This document shows, one piece after another, positions 1-7,687 of a stretch of 64,000 bases of DNA. The stretch is taken from the NCBI RefSeq assembly GCF_000429165.1, contig NZ_AUBI01000003.1:1-64000 (forward strand), given 5' to 3'. The notes below the pieces were generated by a model. That model was given only the letters and a program-made list of their open reading frames with translations, made no database searches and was not told the origin of the DNA. The position numbers and the translations under genes are program-made. Source of the stretch: Acetobacter nitrogenifigens DSM 23921 = NBRC 105050 (GTDB lineage Bacteria > Pseudomonadota > Alphaproteobacteria > Acetobacterales > Acetobacteraceae). The first letter of the stretch is position 1. The number at the start of each line of letters is the position of its first letter.

Positions 1-1
1 A

Positions 2-163
2 AAATTCCGGTCCCCGGGAGGCTGCCAGCGTTTCGTCTCCGTCTTCTCCGCCGTCCGTAACCTCTTCGTCGCGCCCCGCTCCATCGACAACGCCCTCTCC
101 CGGCACATCCAGCGGGTCAGGGCATTTGCCCAATGGAATAGCGCCACCGCGCTCCCCGCCTGA
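2..163 (+). pseudogene. C-terminal end of an IS6-like transposase (cut by window edge)
   Basis: Frame 2 is open from the window edge to a TGA at 161-163 and gives 53 residues. They contain QRFVSVFSAVRNLF and RAFAQWNSATALPA, which resemble the last helix region of IS6-family DDE transposases (pattern RFLS..AVYN.F....FR..A...W). Only the tail is visible, so integrity cannot be judged. It lies directly beside the truncated integrase fragment, and the IS right end probably sits between 163 and about 200. The family assignment is by eye. Other DDE families with a similar tail are possible. Confidence 0.5.
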
Positions 164-185
164 AAACGTTTGGACAGCGGGTAAC

Positions 186-428
186 TCAAAAAGCCAAAGT
201 TAACGCGACAGCACCCGTGTCCTCAAACTGTCCGAGTTCCAGTTTGGCGGACGTCGTGTCCAGCCAGCGTCGGGCCAGCTTGGCCGAGGAGAAGGTCTGG
301 TGGATTCTCTCGCCGCCTGCGATGCGCTTGCGGGCACGATACTGGCCCTTACCGCGATACTCGACGCCTGCGGGGAGGGGGCGGCCTGTCGCAGGATCGA
401 TTTTGGCAGAAGTGATTCGGTCTTTCAT
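186..428 (-). pseudogene. Tyrosine integrase, N-terminal fragment
   Basis: The fragment is 80 residues from ATG at 428. It carries GRPLPAGVEYRGKGQYRARKR and then FSSAKLARRWLDTTSAKLELGQFED, which match the start of the arm-binding N-terminus of phage-type tyrosine recombinases; these normally run 320-400 residues. The catalytic R...H-R-H...Y domain is absent. The reading degenerates near position 190, where the IS6-like sequence begins, so the IS probably interrupted or deleted the rest. It follows the 3' end of tRNA-Glu in the same orientation, the classic arrangement of an integrase next to its attachment site. The intact gene presumably excised and integrated an island at this tRNA. The fragment should be inactive. 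Confidence 0.65.
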
Positions 429-573
429 GGTGAGCCTCGCCTGGGCCCAGCATAGCCTTTTCATGGGCCCATTGGGACCATGTGCTTATCGTCTTTTTTT
501 GGCAGTGGGCCCAAGGTGGGCCCAAAAACGGGCAATTGTTTCGCTCTATGGCTGCTAAGTCATTGAAAAAAAT

Positions 574-649
574 TGGCGTCCCATAGGGGATTCGAACCCC
601 TGTTGCCGCCGTGAGAGGGCGGCGTCCTAGGCCTCTAGACGAATGGGAC
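574..649 (-). tRNA. tRNA-Glu (anticodon CTC)
   Basis: On the minus strand the gene folds into a standard cloverleaf. The acceptor stem GTCCCAT pairs with ATGGGAC, the anticodon stem CCGCC/GGCGG encloses loop CTCTCAC with anticodon CTC, and the T loop is TTCGAATC. The terminal CCA is encoded (574-576). The 3' half is the likely attachment site of the element whose integrase remnant starts about 145 bases downstream. Confidence 0.93.
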
Positions 650-760
650 ATTGGCCGTGGCGGGTTCTTAGTCGAACCCTGCGTCGGACACAAGCGGTCA
701 GAAAAAAATATTCCTCGGGATGGAGGAGGGGGCGCTTTTTTGACGGGCGCATGATCGGCT

Positions 761-1069
761 TCAGGGCTGAATGCTCACCCGACCTGCCTCGCGCCCGTGG
801 GGCACGTCCCACAGGATCACGCGATCCGGGCCGCCACCCGTGAGCTGTACGGCCAGGGTATCGGCGTCGCGCCAGGTGATTCCCGCGATATGGCTTCCTT
901 CCGGTTCATGCAGCGAGGCGGAGAGGCTTTGGGCGCCGGCTGGCCTCGTGGGGTGCGACAGCCGATGCGCGACGACCACTAACAAAACTACAGTTCCAAC
1001 GACGATCATCGCGCCCATGCCAATCACGGCGGCTAGAAGCCCTCGGTGCGCCACGCTACCCTGCTTCAT
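761..1069 (-). CDS. Small single-pass membrane protein (DUF6476-like)
   Basis: This is a 102-residue protein with one strong hydrophobic segment at about residues 12-33 (AAVIGMGAMIVVGTVVLLVVV). A periplasmic part follows, with GSHIAGITWRDADTLAVQL and DRVILWDV, which reads like a single beta-propeller-type strand pair. From memory, proteins of this length and layout (DUF6476) sit next to RluA-family synthases in many alphaproteobacteria, and here the gene is divergent from one. I chose ATG 1069 because the hydrophobic segment then lies near the N-terminus; upstream in-frame starts add low-complexity arginine-rich sequence that overlaps the neighbour's promoter. The function is unknown. Confidence 0.72.
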   Translation of the reverse strand: MKQGSVAHRGLLAAVIGMGAMIVVGTVVLLVVVAHRLSHPTRPAGAQSLSASLHEPEGSHIAGITWRDADTLAVQLTGGGPDRVILWDVPHGREAGRVSIQP

Positions 1070-1116
1070 CCCAGATACGCCTTTCCGTTCGATCAAGCGG
1101 CCTGTAGAGACCTTCC

Positions 1117-2094
1117 ATGACCGTTTCAAGCCAAGATCTACGCACGCTGGTGGCCGCGGAGCAGCACGCCGGGGAGCGGATCGACCGGGCTCTCGCCGCA
1201 GCGTTCCCTGACCTGTCACGTTCACGGATCAAGGCGCTGATCGAAGCGGGCCATGTGACACGGGACGGGGCGCTGGTGCGCGAACCTGCCGACTCCCTTC
1301 GTATTGGCGCGACGCTGGTGCTGAGCGTTCCACCGCCCGTGTCCTCGACGCCTGAGCCGGAGAACATTTCCTTGCCGGTTTTATATGAGGATGCCGATCT
1401 GATCGTGATCGACAAACCCGCCGGGCTGGTCGTGCATCCTGCGCCGGGCAACGAGACCGGCACGCTCGTCAACGCGTTGCTGGCGCATTGCGGTGATTCC
1501 CTCTCGGGTATTGGCGGGGAACGGCGCCCCGGCATCGTGCACCGCCTCGATAAGGACACGTCCGGCGTTATGGTCGTGGCCAAGACGGAGCAGGCGCATG
1601 TCGCGCTGTCGAACGATTTCGCGGCGCGACGAATCGACCGGAAATACCTCGCTTTGTGCTGGGGCGTGCCGTCTCCGGGAAATGGCGATTACGAGGGCGC
1701 GATAGGCCGGGACAAGGCCGACCGCAAACGGATGGCGATCGTCGCAAGGGGAGGGAAGGAAGCTCTCACGCACTACAAGGTGCTGAAAAGCTTCAACGCC
1801 TGCGCGGCGTTGATGGAGTGTAAGCTGGCCACAGGCCGGACTCATCAAATACGCGTCCATTTTTCCGCCAACGGACATCCGCTGATTGGCGACCCTCTGT
1901 ATCTGCGGCGCATTCCGGCAGTCGCCAAACGTTTGCCTGTCGAAACGCGCGATGCGGCGCTCGATTTTCCCAGGCAGGCGTTGCATGCGGCGCGACTGGG
2001 ATTCGTTCATCCGCGCACAGGGGAAGCGCTGTTGTTCGAAACTATGCCGCCAGAAGACTTTCGGGCGCTTGAACTGCAGCTTGCAGAAAGTTAA
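1117..2094 (+). CDS. rluD: RluA-family 23S rRNA pseudouridine synthase (RluD-like)
   Basis: The 325-residue protein has an S4 RNA-binding domain at about residues 17-70 (RIDRALAAAFPDLSRSRIKALI) and then the RluA catalytic domain. The active-site motif is HRLDKDTSG with catalytic Asp at about 145. The downstream RTHQIRVH motif is also present. Length and domain order match RluD, which isomerises uridines in helix 69 of 23S rRNA during large-subunit assembly. RluC or another RluA paralogue cannot be excluded without an alignment. The gene is divergent from the small membrane protein and lies upstream of rpoH. ATG 1117 places the S4 domain at the expected distance from the N-terminus. Confidence 0.88.
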   Translation: MTVSSQDLRTLVAAEQHAGERIDRALAAAFPDLSRSRIKALIEAGHVTRDGALVREPADSLRIGATLVLSVPPPVSSTPEPENISLPVLYEDADLIVIDKPAGLVVHPAPGNETGTLVNALLAHCGDSLSGIGGERRPGIVHRLDKDTSGVMVVAKTEQAHVALSNDFAARRIDRKYLALCWGVPSPGNGDYEGAIGRDKADRKRMAIVARGGKEALTHYKVLKSFNACAALMECKLATGRTHQIRVHFSANGHPLIGDPLYLRRIPAVAKRLPVETRDAALDFPRQALHAARLGFVHPRTGEALLFETMPPEDFRALELQLAES

Positions 2095-2115
2095 GGAGTT
2101 GGATTTCTTGTAAAT

Positions 2116-2145
2116 CTTGACTTTTTGGAGGCAGCGCCCTAGAAA
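2116..2145 (+). promoter_or_regulatory. Candidate rpoH promoter, heat-shock-like
   Basis: CTTGACT at 2116-2122 is followed after 14 bases by CCCTAGA at 2137. This fits the heat-shock sigma consensus (CTTGAAA, 13-14 bases, CCCCATNT) with a few mismatches. The same stretch can be read as a housekeeping promoter, TTGACT, 17 bases, TAGAAA. Transcription from here would leave a leader of roughly 190 bases before the rpoH start at 2342. No experimental support is visible. Confidence 0.4.
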
Positions 2146-2341
2146 TCGGTGGTCTTTTCGACGCGCCGATGCGGCCGCCGGAATGGACGTTCCGGTCTCG
2201 TTCGCTCAACGGAGGGACGCAGACCGGGAACGATGTGTCCAGTCCCAGCGTGTCCCGATCACGCAGGCGCGTGTCCCCGACAGTCCCCTACGAAGTCGGT
2301 CTCCACGCCCTCGCTATCGGGAGAGAAAGGAGAATCCTACC

Positions 2342-3223
2342 ATGGCGTCGTCCGCCCTTACAGTAGGTCCCGATACCAGCCTCTCTCAGTATCTGCAGGA
2401 AATCCGCAAGTATCCCCTGCTGACCCCGGAAGAGGAAACGTCGCTGTCCCGCCGCTGGCGCGACAACGGCGACGTGAAAGCCGCCCATAAACTCGTCACC
2501 TCGCACTTGCGTCTCGTCGCCAAGATCGCCCTCGGCTACCGCGGTTACGGCCTGCCGCTGAACGAACTAATCAGCGAAGGCAATGTCGGCATGATGCAGG
2601 CGGTGCGCCGCTTCGACCCGGAGCGTGGTTTCCGCCTCGCCACATACGCTATGTGGTGGATCCGCGCGGCGATTCAAGAATACATCCTTCACAGCTGGTC
2701 GCTGGTGAAGATCGGCACGACGTCGGCGCAGAAGAAGCTCTTCTTCAATCTGCGCCGCCTGAAAGGCCAGATGAAGGCCATAGACGAGGGCGATCTGCAG
2801 CCGGAGCAGGTGGACGCCATCGCCAAGGCGCTGGGCGTCCCCGAAGACGACGTGATCAACATGAACCGCCGCCTTGCTTCCGGCGACCACAGCCTGAACG
2901 CGCCTCTACGTGCCGATGCCGACGGGGAGTGGCAGGACTGGCTGGTCGACGACGCTGAGAGCCAGGAAGACACGCTCGCCGAGCACGAGGAATTCTCGGA
3001 TCGAAAGGCGCTTCTGGTAAACGCGATGAGTGCGCTCAACGAACGGGAGAAGCGTATCTTCGAGGAAAGGCGTCTGAAGGACGACCCGAAGACCCTTGAA
3101 GAACTGGCGCAGCACTACGGCGTGTCGCGTGAGCGCGTTCGCCAGATTGAGACCCGCGCCTTCGAAAAGGTGCAGGCTCACATGAAGGCGGAAATCGAGG
3201 AGCGACGCGGGGCGGCGGCCTGA
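2342..3223 (+). CDS. rpoH: RNA polymerase heat-shock sigma factor RpoH (sigma-32)
   Basis: This 293-residue sigma-70-family factor directs core RNA polymerase to heat-shock promoters. Region 1.2 to 2 is at about residues 15-110 (SLSQYLQEIRKYPLLTPEEE, then TYAMWWIRAAIQEYIL). The diagnostic RpoH box QKKLFFNLR is at about 130-138. Region 4 (LEELAQHYGVSRERVRQIE) is near the C-terminus. ATG 2342 has a good ribosome site in the purine run GAGAGAAAGGAGAA and begins with the family-typical N-terminus. The open frame extends upstream to 2117, but that part is arginine-rich and unlike the family. The leader of about 190 bases could host thermosensing RNA structure, which was not tested. Alphaproteobacteria often have two RpoH copies, and I cannot say which this is. 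Confidence 0.95.
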   Translation: MASSALTVGPDTSLSQYLQEIRKYPLLTPEEETSLSRRWRDNGDVKAAHKLVTSHLRLVAKIALGYRGYGLPLNELISEGNVGMMQAVRRFDPERGFRLATYAMWWIRAAIQEYILHSWSLVKIGTTSAQKKLFFNLRRLKGQMKAIDEGDLQPEQVDAIAKALGVPEDDVINMNRRLASGDHSLNAPLRADADGEWQDWLVDDAESQEDTLAEHEEFSDRKALLVNAMSALNEREKRIFEERRLKDDPKTLEELAQHYGVSRERVRQIETRAFEKVQAHMKAEIEERRGAAA

Positions 3224-3259
3224 AAGGGCCGCCGGTGGCGTGTCGCTCTCGCGACTTCT

Positions 3260-4306
3260 TTAAGGAGCCGGGTTGCTGTGGACCTGATGGATGGCGTTGA
3301 TCTTCGCCTCCAGTTCCGGCGTGATCGTCACATCGACCGATTCGAGAATCGTGCGAAGCTGGGCCACGCTGGTCGCCCCAATGATATTCGAGGTGACGAA
3401 CGCCCGTGACGTCACGAACGCCAGCGCCAGTTGTGTCGGATCTATCCCCTCCTCTCGCGCCAGCGCGATATACGCTTCAATGGCGACGTCGACGCCCGGT
3501 TTTTCGTAGCGCTGGCCGCGATTGAACAGGGTCGTGCGCGCCCCCGCCGGTCTGGCGCCGTTCAGGTATTTTCCCGTCAGATACCCTTGCGCCAGAGGCG
3601 AATACGCCAGAAGCCCAACCTTTTCGCGGATCGCCATTTCTGCGAGCCCGATCTCGAAAGTCCGGTTGATCAGGTTGTAGGCGTTCTGGATCGACGCCAC
3701 GCGAGGTGCGCCGCTTTTTGACGCCGCAATGAACTGCGACACGCCCCAGGCAGTCTCATTGGAAAGGCCGACGTGGCGAATTTTTCCCTGCGTGACCAGT
3801 TCTCCGAGCGCGCCCAGCGTTTCCTCGATCGGAACTTCGTCTTCCTTCGGCACGTCGCGGAACGTCGTGCCGCCGTCGCCGAACAGCCCGACTTTACGAT
3901 CCGGCCAGTGCAGCTGGTACAGATCGATGTAATCGGTCCCAAGGCGACGCAGCGATCCTTCGATCGCGTAACGGATCTGAGCCGGCGTCAGCCGCGTCGG
4001 CTCTCCCTCCGGTCGGAACCACGGGTTCGTTCCGCGTCCTACCACCTTGCTGGCGATCACCAGTTTGTCGCGACCGCCTTTGGCCTTCAGCCAGCTGCCG
4101 ATGATTGTCTCTGTTGCGCCATAGGTCTCTGCACGCGGCGGAATGGAGTAAAGTTCGGCGGTGTCGATAAAGTTGACGCCATGATCCAGCGCCATGTCGA
4201 GTTGTGCGTGGCCTTCGGCCTCAGTGTTCTGCTGCCCGAAGGTCATGGTGCCGAGGCATATCTCGCTCACCATGACGCCGGTGCGGCCGAGTTCACGTTG
4301 CTTCAT
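3260..4306 (-). CDS. tas: NADP(H)-dependent aldo/keto reductase, Tas-like
   Basis: The 348-residue TIM-barrel oxidoreductase opens with MKQRELGRTGVMVSEICLGTMTFG and shows the catalytic Asp-Tyr region NFIDTAELYSIPPRAET. Further motifs are LVIASKVVGRG, YIDLYQLHWPDRK (His after LYQLHW), a C-terminal coenzyme-binding segment and IIGATSVAQL. The PPRAET-x-GATE motif and the inserted loop with a GLFGDGG-like sequence match E. coli Tas, whose physiological substrate is uncertain. ATG 4306 was chosen because the barrel's first strand starts there; the frame extends upstream without family similarity. The gene converges on rpoH, with 36 bases between the stop codons, and diverges from the TonB receptor gene. 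Confidence 0.87.
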   Translation of the reverse strand: MKQRELGRTGVMVSEICLGTMTFGQQNTEAEGHAQLDMALDHGVNFIDTAELYSIPPRAETYGATETIIGSWLKAKGGRDKLVIASKVVGRGTNPWFRPEGEPTRLTPAQIRYAIEGSLRRLGTDYIDLYQLHWPDRKVGLFGDGGTTFRDVPKEDEVPIEETLGALGELVTQGKIRHVGLSNETAWGVSQFIAASKSGAPRVASIQNAYNLINRTFEIGLAEMAIREKVGLLAYSPLAQGYLTGKYLNGARPAGARTTLFNRGQRYEKPGVDVAIEAYIALAREEGIDPTQLALAFVTSRAFVTSNIIGATSVAQLRTILESVDVTITPELEAKINAIHQVHSNPAP

Positions 4307-4628
4307 GTCAATTTTTCCGCATAGCCAGTGATATCGGCAGTCGACCGGGCGGGGATGTCTGACTGCCGGAGGCAAGCAGTATCGCTTTCAATACAGCTGT
4401 GGCGCAAGTCATCGCTAGTTGCGGCCGCCAGGCGCTAGCCGGAGTTCGCCAGCGAAAGCCTGTCATTCACGAGGACTTCGTAACGCCTTCCGCACGGTTC
4501 GCTTCGGAGGCGGGCGACAGACCCATCCAACGTTCGCGGTCGGGCCGCATGCCGTCGGAGTTCCGGAGCGTTCTGGCATGCCCCGCAATGGCGATTGACA
4601 TTCTGTAATGCGAACAGTAACGACTTAG

Positions 4629-4645
4629 ATGATAATGATTATCAT
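4629..4645 (+). promoter_or_regulatory. Fur box upstream of the siderophore receptor gene
   Basis: ATGATAAT-G-ATTATCAT is a perfect 8-1-8 palindrome and closely matches the Fur consensus GATAATGATAATCATTATC. It lies 39 bases before the receptor start, where promoter elements are expected. Ferric-uptake-regulator repression under iron-replete conditions is the expected role. The rest of 4307-4684 contains no convincing gene and should hold the divergent promoters of tas and the receptor. Confidence 0.88.
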
Positions 4646-4684
4646 TCGTGACATTGTATGTCAATCGTACGGAATGCCTGACAA

Positions 4685-7009
4685 ATGACTGTAAAAACAA
4701 AGGGATGTGTAGACGCTGTGATCGGCATGGCGTCCGGCACGGCTATCTGTAGCGTCGCCGTAATGATTGGCGCTCACGCCGCTGCGGCTGCGGACACACT
4801 TGAACACGACAAGAAAAAGAAGCGCCATCATTCAGCGGATATCGAGCAGGGCAAAGCTATTCCGGCGCATGAAGAAATAGACGTTGTTGGACAGTGGCAG
4901 CATCGTTCGCCAAAATTTACGGCGCCCTTGCTGGATACGCCAAAAAGCGTTTCGATTATCTCTCGTGAGTTACTCGACCAAACAGCATCCCATACGCTTG
5001 TAGACGCCTTGCGGAACGTGCCGGGCATCACGCTCGGGGCTGGTGAGGGAGGAAACCCGGTTGGTGATCGGCCCTTCCTGCGTGGTTTCGACGCCCAGTC
5101 CAGCACTTTCGTAGACGGATTACGCGACGTGGGCGCGCAGTCGCGCGAGACGTTCAATGTGGAAAGCGTAGAGGTCATCAAAGGCGATTCCGGCGCAATC
5201 AGCGGTCGCGCCGGGGCAGGTGGCTCCATCGTCATCGACAGCAAAATGCCCAAGCTCAAACAATCGATCGAAGCCAGTCTCGGTTTTGGAAACGCGGACT
5301 ACAAACGCGGAACCTTCGACGGAAACTGGAGAGTTTCCGACACGGGCGCATTTCGCCTCAACCTCATGGGCGATGATGAGGGCAAGGCGGGCCGCGGCCC
5401 CTCCCACTACAGGCGTTACGGCGTGGCTCCCTCGCTCTCTTTCGGTCTTGGAACGCCGAACCGCATTACCCTCATGTATTATCACATGCAGAATGATGAT
5501 CTTCCCGACGTAGGAATCCCCTACGACAATCCGACGTTCAACGCCCGAACGGACGGAACTGCGCGCGTCAGCGTCGCTGGCAGCGGCGCTCCGGTCAAGG
5601 TTCCGTTCAACACCTGGTATGGCCTTGAGAGCCGCGATTCCAATCAGGATGGAATCGATATGGGGACGCTGCGCCTTGAGCATGATTTCAGCAGTAACCT
5701 GCATATACGAAACACAACGCGCTATTCGGAAACGACGCAGAACGACGCCTGGACCATGCCGGACGACAGCCAGGGCAATATCTATTACGGATATGTCTAT
5801 CGACGTTTGAACAGTCGCATATCGACATTTGACACCGCGACGAACCAGACTGATTTCTACGGCGTCTTTCATTTGCTGGGCTTCAGAAACCAGTTCTCGA
5901 CGGGAACGGAATTCACGCGCGAGCAAGGCAAGAACGACACCTATACGGCCTATGTGAACGGCGTGAGCGTCACGTCGGGGACGAATTTTACGCATTGCGC
6001 GACTGCTCTGGCGTTTTCTACCCACACCTGCACGAGCCTGACCAATCCCAACGGGAATGATCTGTGGACCGGGCAATTGCGGCGCACGGGAAATCCAAAC
6101 AGCACACGCATGGATACAAAAGCTGTTTACTTTACAGACACGATTACGTTCATGCCGCAACTTCTCGCCAATTTTGGCGTCCGACTGGATAACGTGCAGA
6201 GCACATACAGAGCATCGACCGGCGAGTACGGCCGTGGCGACAATCTGTTCACCTATCAGGGAGGGCTTGTCTATAAACCCGCCCGAAACGGCTCCATCTA
6301 CGCCTCCTACGCAACGTCGGCGATCCCTCCGGGAAATTCCGTTGGGCAAGGTTCTGACGATATTTCTCTTGGGGCGGATCGTTCAGGAAACGTCGGCAAC
6401 GTATTGAAGCCAGAAAAGGATCGTACGATCGAGGTTGGAACGAAATGGAACGTTCTTCACGATCGTCTGACGCTTACCGGTGCGTTGTTCCAGATCGATA
6501 CAACGAATTTCAAAATAACTACAGCGACGGGCGGTATTTCGAACGGTGGTAGCAAGCGGACGCGCGGCGGCGAGGTTGGCGTGTCAGGAAACATCACTCG
6601 TGATTGGGCGATCACGGCGGGTTACAGCTATCTCGACGCGCGTCTGGTGCAGGCGGGCGGCAGCGGCAGTGCGGCAGGCGTTATGAACGGTCGTCGCGCG
6701 CCGAACGTGCCGGAGCACAGCCTGTCGATCTGGACGACCTATAATATAACACCGGCGTTTAAAGTTGGCGGCGGCGCCTACTACATGGGCAAGGTGTATG
6801 GAACAGATTCACCCACTGTCCCCAAATTCGTTCCCAGCTACTGGCGCTTCGACTTCATGGCCAGTTACCATTTCATGAAGCACTACGGCTTACAGCTTAA
6901 TATTCAGAACATCGCCAACAAACGTTACTTCAATCAGGCGTATACGACGCATTACGCGATGCAGGCTGCTGGTCGCACTGCTTACGTCACCTTGAATGCC
7001 CACTTCTGA
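4685..7009 (+). CDS. fiu: TonB-dependent catecholate-type siderophore receptor (Fiu-like)
   Basis: This is a 774-residue outer-membrane receptor. Residues 1-36 form a signal peptide ending near AAAAADT. A histidine and lysine-rich linker follows, then a plug domain at about 75-200 (DTPKSVSIISRELLDQ, ALRNVPGITLG, FVDGLRDVGAQSRETFNVESVEVIKG) and a barrel ending in aromatic F (VTLNAHF). The segments DGLRD-x-G-x-x-SRETFN and RRYGVAPSLSFGLGTPNR align well with E. coli Fiu, a receptor for catecholate iron complexes imported with TonB-ExbBD energy. The actual ligand is not shown by sequence. A Fur box lies 39 bases upstream. The stop overlaps the start of a Sel1-repeat gene, so the two are probably co-transcribed. 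Confidence 0.93.
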   Translation: MTVKTKGCVDAVIGMASGTAICSVAVMIGAHAAAAADTLEHDKKKKRHHSADIEQGKAIPAHEEIDVVGQWQHRSPKFTAPLLDTPKSVSIISRELLDQTASHTLVDALRNVPGITLGAGEGGNPVGDRPFLRGFDAQSSTFVDGLRDVGAQSRETFNVESVEVIKGDSGAISGRAGAGGSIVIDSKMPKLKQSIEASLGFGNADYKRGTFDGNWRVSDTGAFRLNLMGDDEGKAGRGPSHYRRYGVAPSLSFGLGTPNRITLMYYHMQNDDLPDVGIPYDNPTFNARTDGTARVSVAGSGAPVKVPFNTWYGLESRDSNQDGIDMGTLRLEHDFSSNLHIRNTTRYSETTQNDAWTMPDDSQGNIYYGYVYRRLNSRISTFDTATNQTDFYGVFHLLGFRNQFSTGTEFTREQGKNDTYTAYVNGVSVTSGTNFTHCATALAFSTHTCTSLTNPNGNDLWTGQLRRTGNPNSTRMDTKAVYFTDTITFMPQLLANFGVRLDNVQSTYRASTGEYGRGDNLFTYQGGLVYKPARNGSIYASYATSAIPPGNSVGQGSDDISLGADRSGNVGNVLKPEKDRTIEVGTKWNVLHDRLTLTGALFQIDTTNFKITTATGGISNGGSKRTRGGEVGVSGNITRDWAITAGYSYLDARLVQAGGSGSAAGVMNGRRAPNVPEHSLSIWTTYNITPAFKVGGGAYYMGKVYGTDSPTVPKFVPSYWRFDFMASYHFMKHYGLQLNIQNIANKRYFNQAYTTHYAMQAAGRTAYVTLNAHF

Positions 7010-7643
7010 AGCCCAGGAAGTCCTGTTTGGCGACGTAGCCCGACAGGCCCGCTCCGGTGATCCGCAAGCGCAACTTGCATTGGGGCAAATGCTGCTCAAC
7101 GGCGTGGGCGTTGCGCGCGACGAGAGCGCGGCGCTGCGCTGGTTTTTGGCCAGCGCGGCGCAAGGAACGCCGATGGCGTGCAACATGATCGGCAGGAGCT
7201 GTGAACTCGGCAAGGGTGTTGCGATCGACTTGCATACCGCAATGCTTTGGTATGAGCGCGCCGCCCGCGCAGGTTTGGACTGGGGGATGTATAATTTCGC
7301 CACGGGGCTGACTTTGGGGTGGGGCGGCGAGAAAGATCTTCCCGCCGCCCTCGCGTGGTACAGGCGTGCAGCTGCGCTGGGTCATTGTAAATCATTCAAC
7401 ATTATTGGCGGATTTTATGAAGATGGCTGGGCCGTCGCACGAGACCTGCGCCGCGCGCGCGCTTATTACGTACGCGCGGCGCGGTGCGGAGATTTTCGTG
7501 GCTGCTTCAACCTAGCCCGCTTTCTGCTTCAGGAAGGGCGCGACGCAGAGGCGGAGCGTTACGTAGCGATGGCGCGTCAGATGGGCACGAAAGAATTTCT
7601 CGAAAAAATGGATGCGTTTCTGGAGCGTCGCGTCAACGCGTAG
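6996..7643 (+). CDS. Sel1-repeat (TPR-like) protein, coupled to the siderophore receptor
   Basis: The protein has 215 residues of tandem Sel1-like repeats, for example GDPQAQLALGQMLLNGVGVARDE, AACNMIGR-type helices, AALAWYRRAAALGHCKSFN and RARAYYVRAARCGDFRGCFN, about five units of 36 residues. No signal peptide is visible, so it is probably cytoplasmic. ATG 6996 lies 14 bases inside the end of the receptor gene, implying translational coupling. From memory, a Sel1 protein also follows the receptor and an Fe(II)/2-oxoglutarate oxygenase (PiuC/YbiX) in Pseudomonas piu loci; here the oxygenase is missing. Sel1 repeats mediate protein contacts, and the partner is unknown. It should be repressed by Fur together with the receptor. 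Confidence 0.85.
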   Translation: MPTSEAQEVLFGDVARQARSGDPQAQLALGQMLLNGVGVARDESAALRWFLASAAQGTPMACNMIGRSCELGKGVAIDLHTAMLWYERAARAGLDWGMYNFATGLTLGWGGEKDLPAALAWYRRAAALGHCKSFNIIGGFYEDGWAVARDLRRARAYYVRAARCGDFRGCFNLARFLLQEGRDAEAERYVAMARQMGTKEFLEKMDAFLERRVNA

Positions 7644-7687
7644 CGAGTGGCGGGTGCGCCCGTTGACATCGGCGGACGGGTCGGCGT

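Noticed and set aside
5120-6349. 409-codon minus-strand frame inside the TonB receptor gene
   Set aside because: It is the antisense shadow of a strongly supported receptor gene and shows no family motifs.
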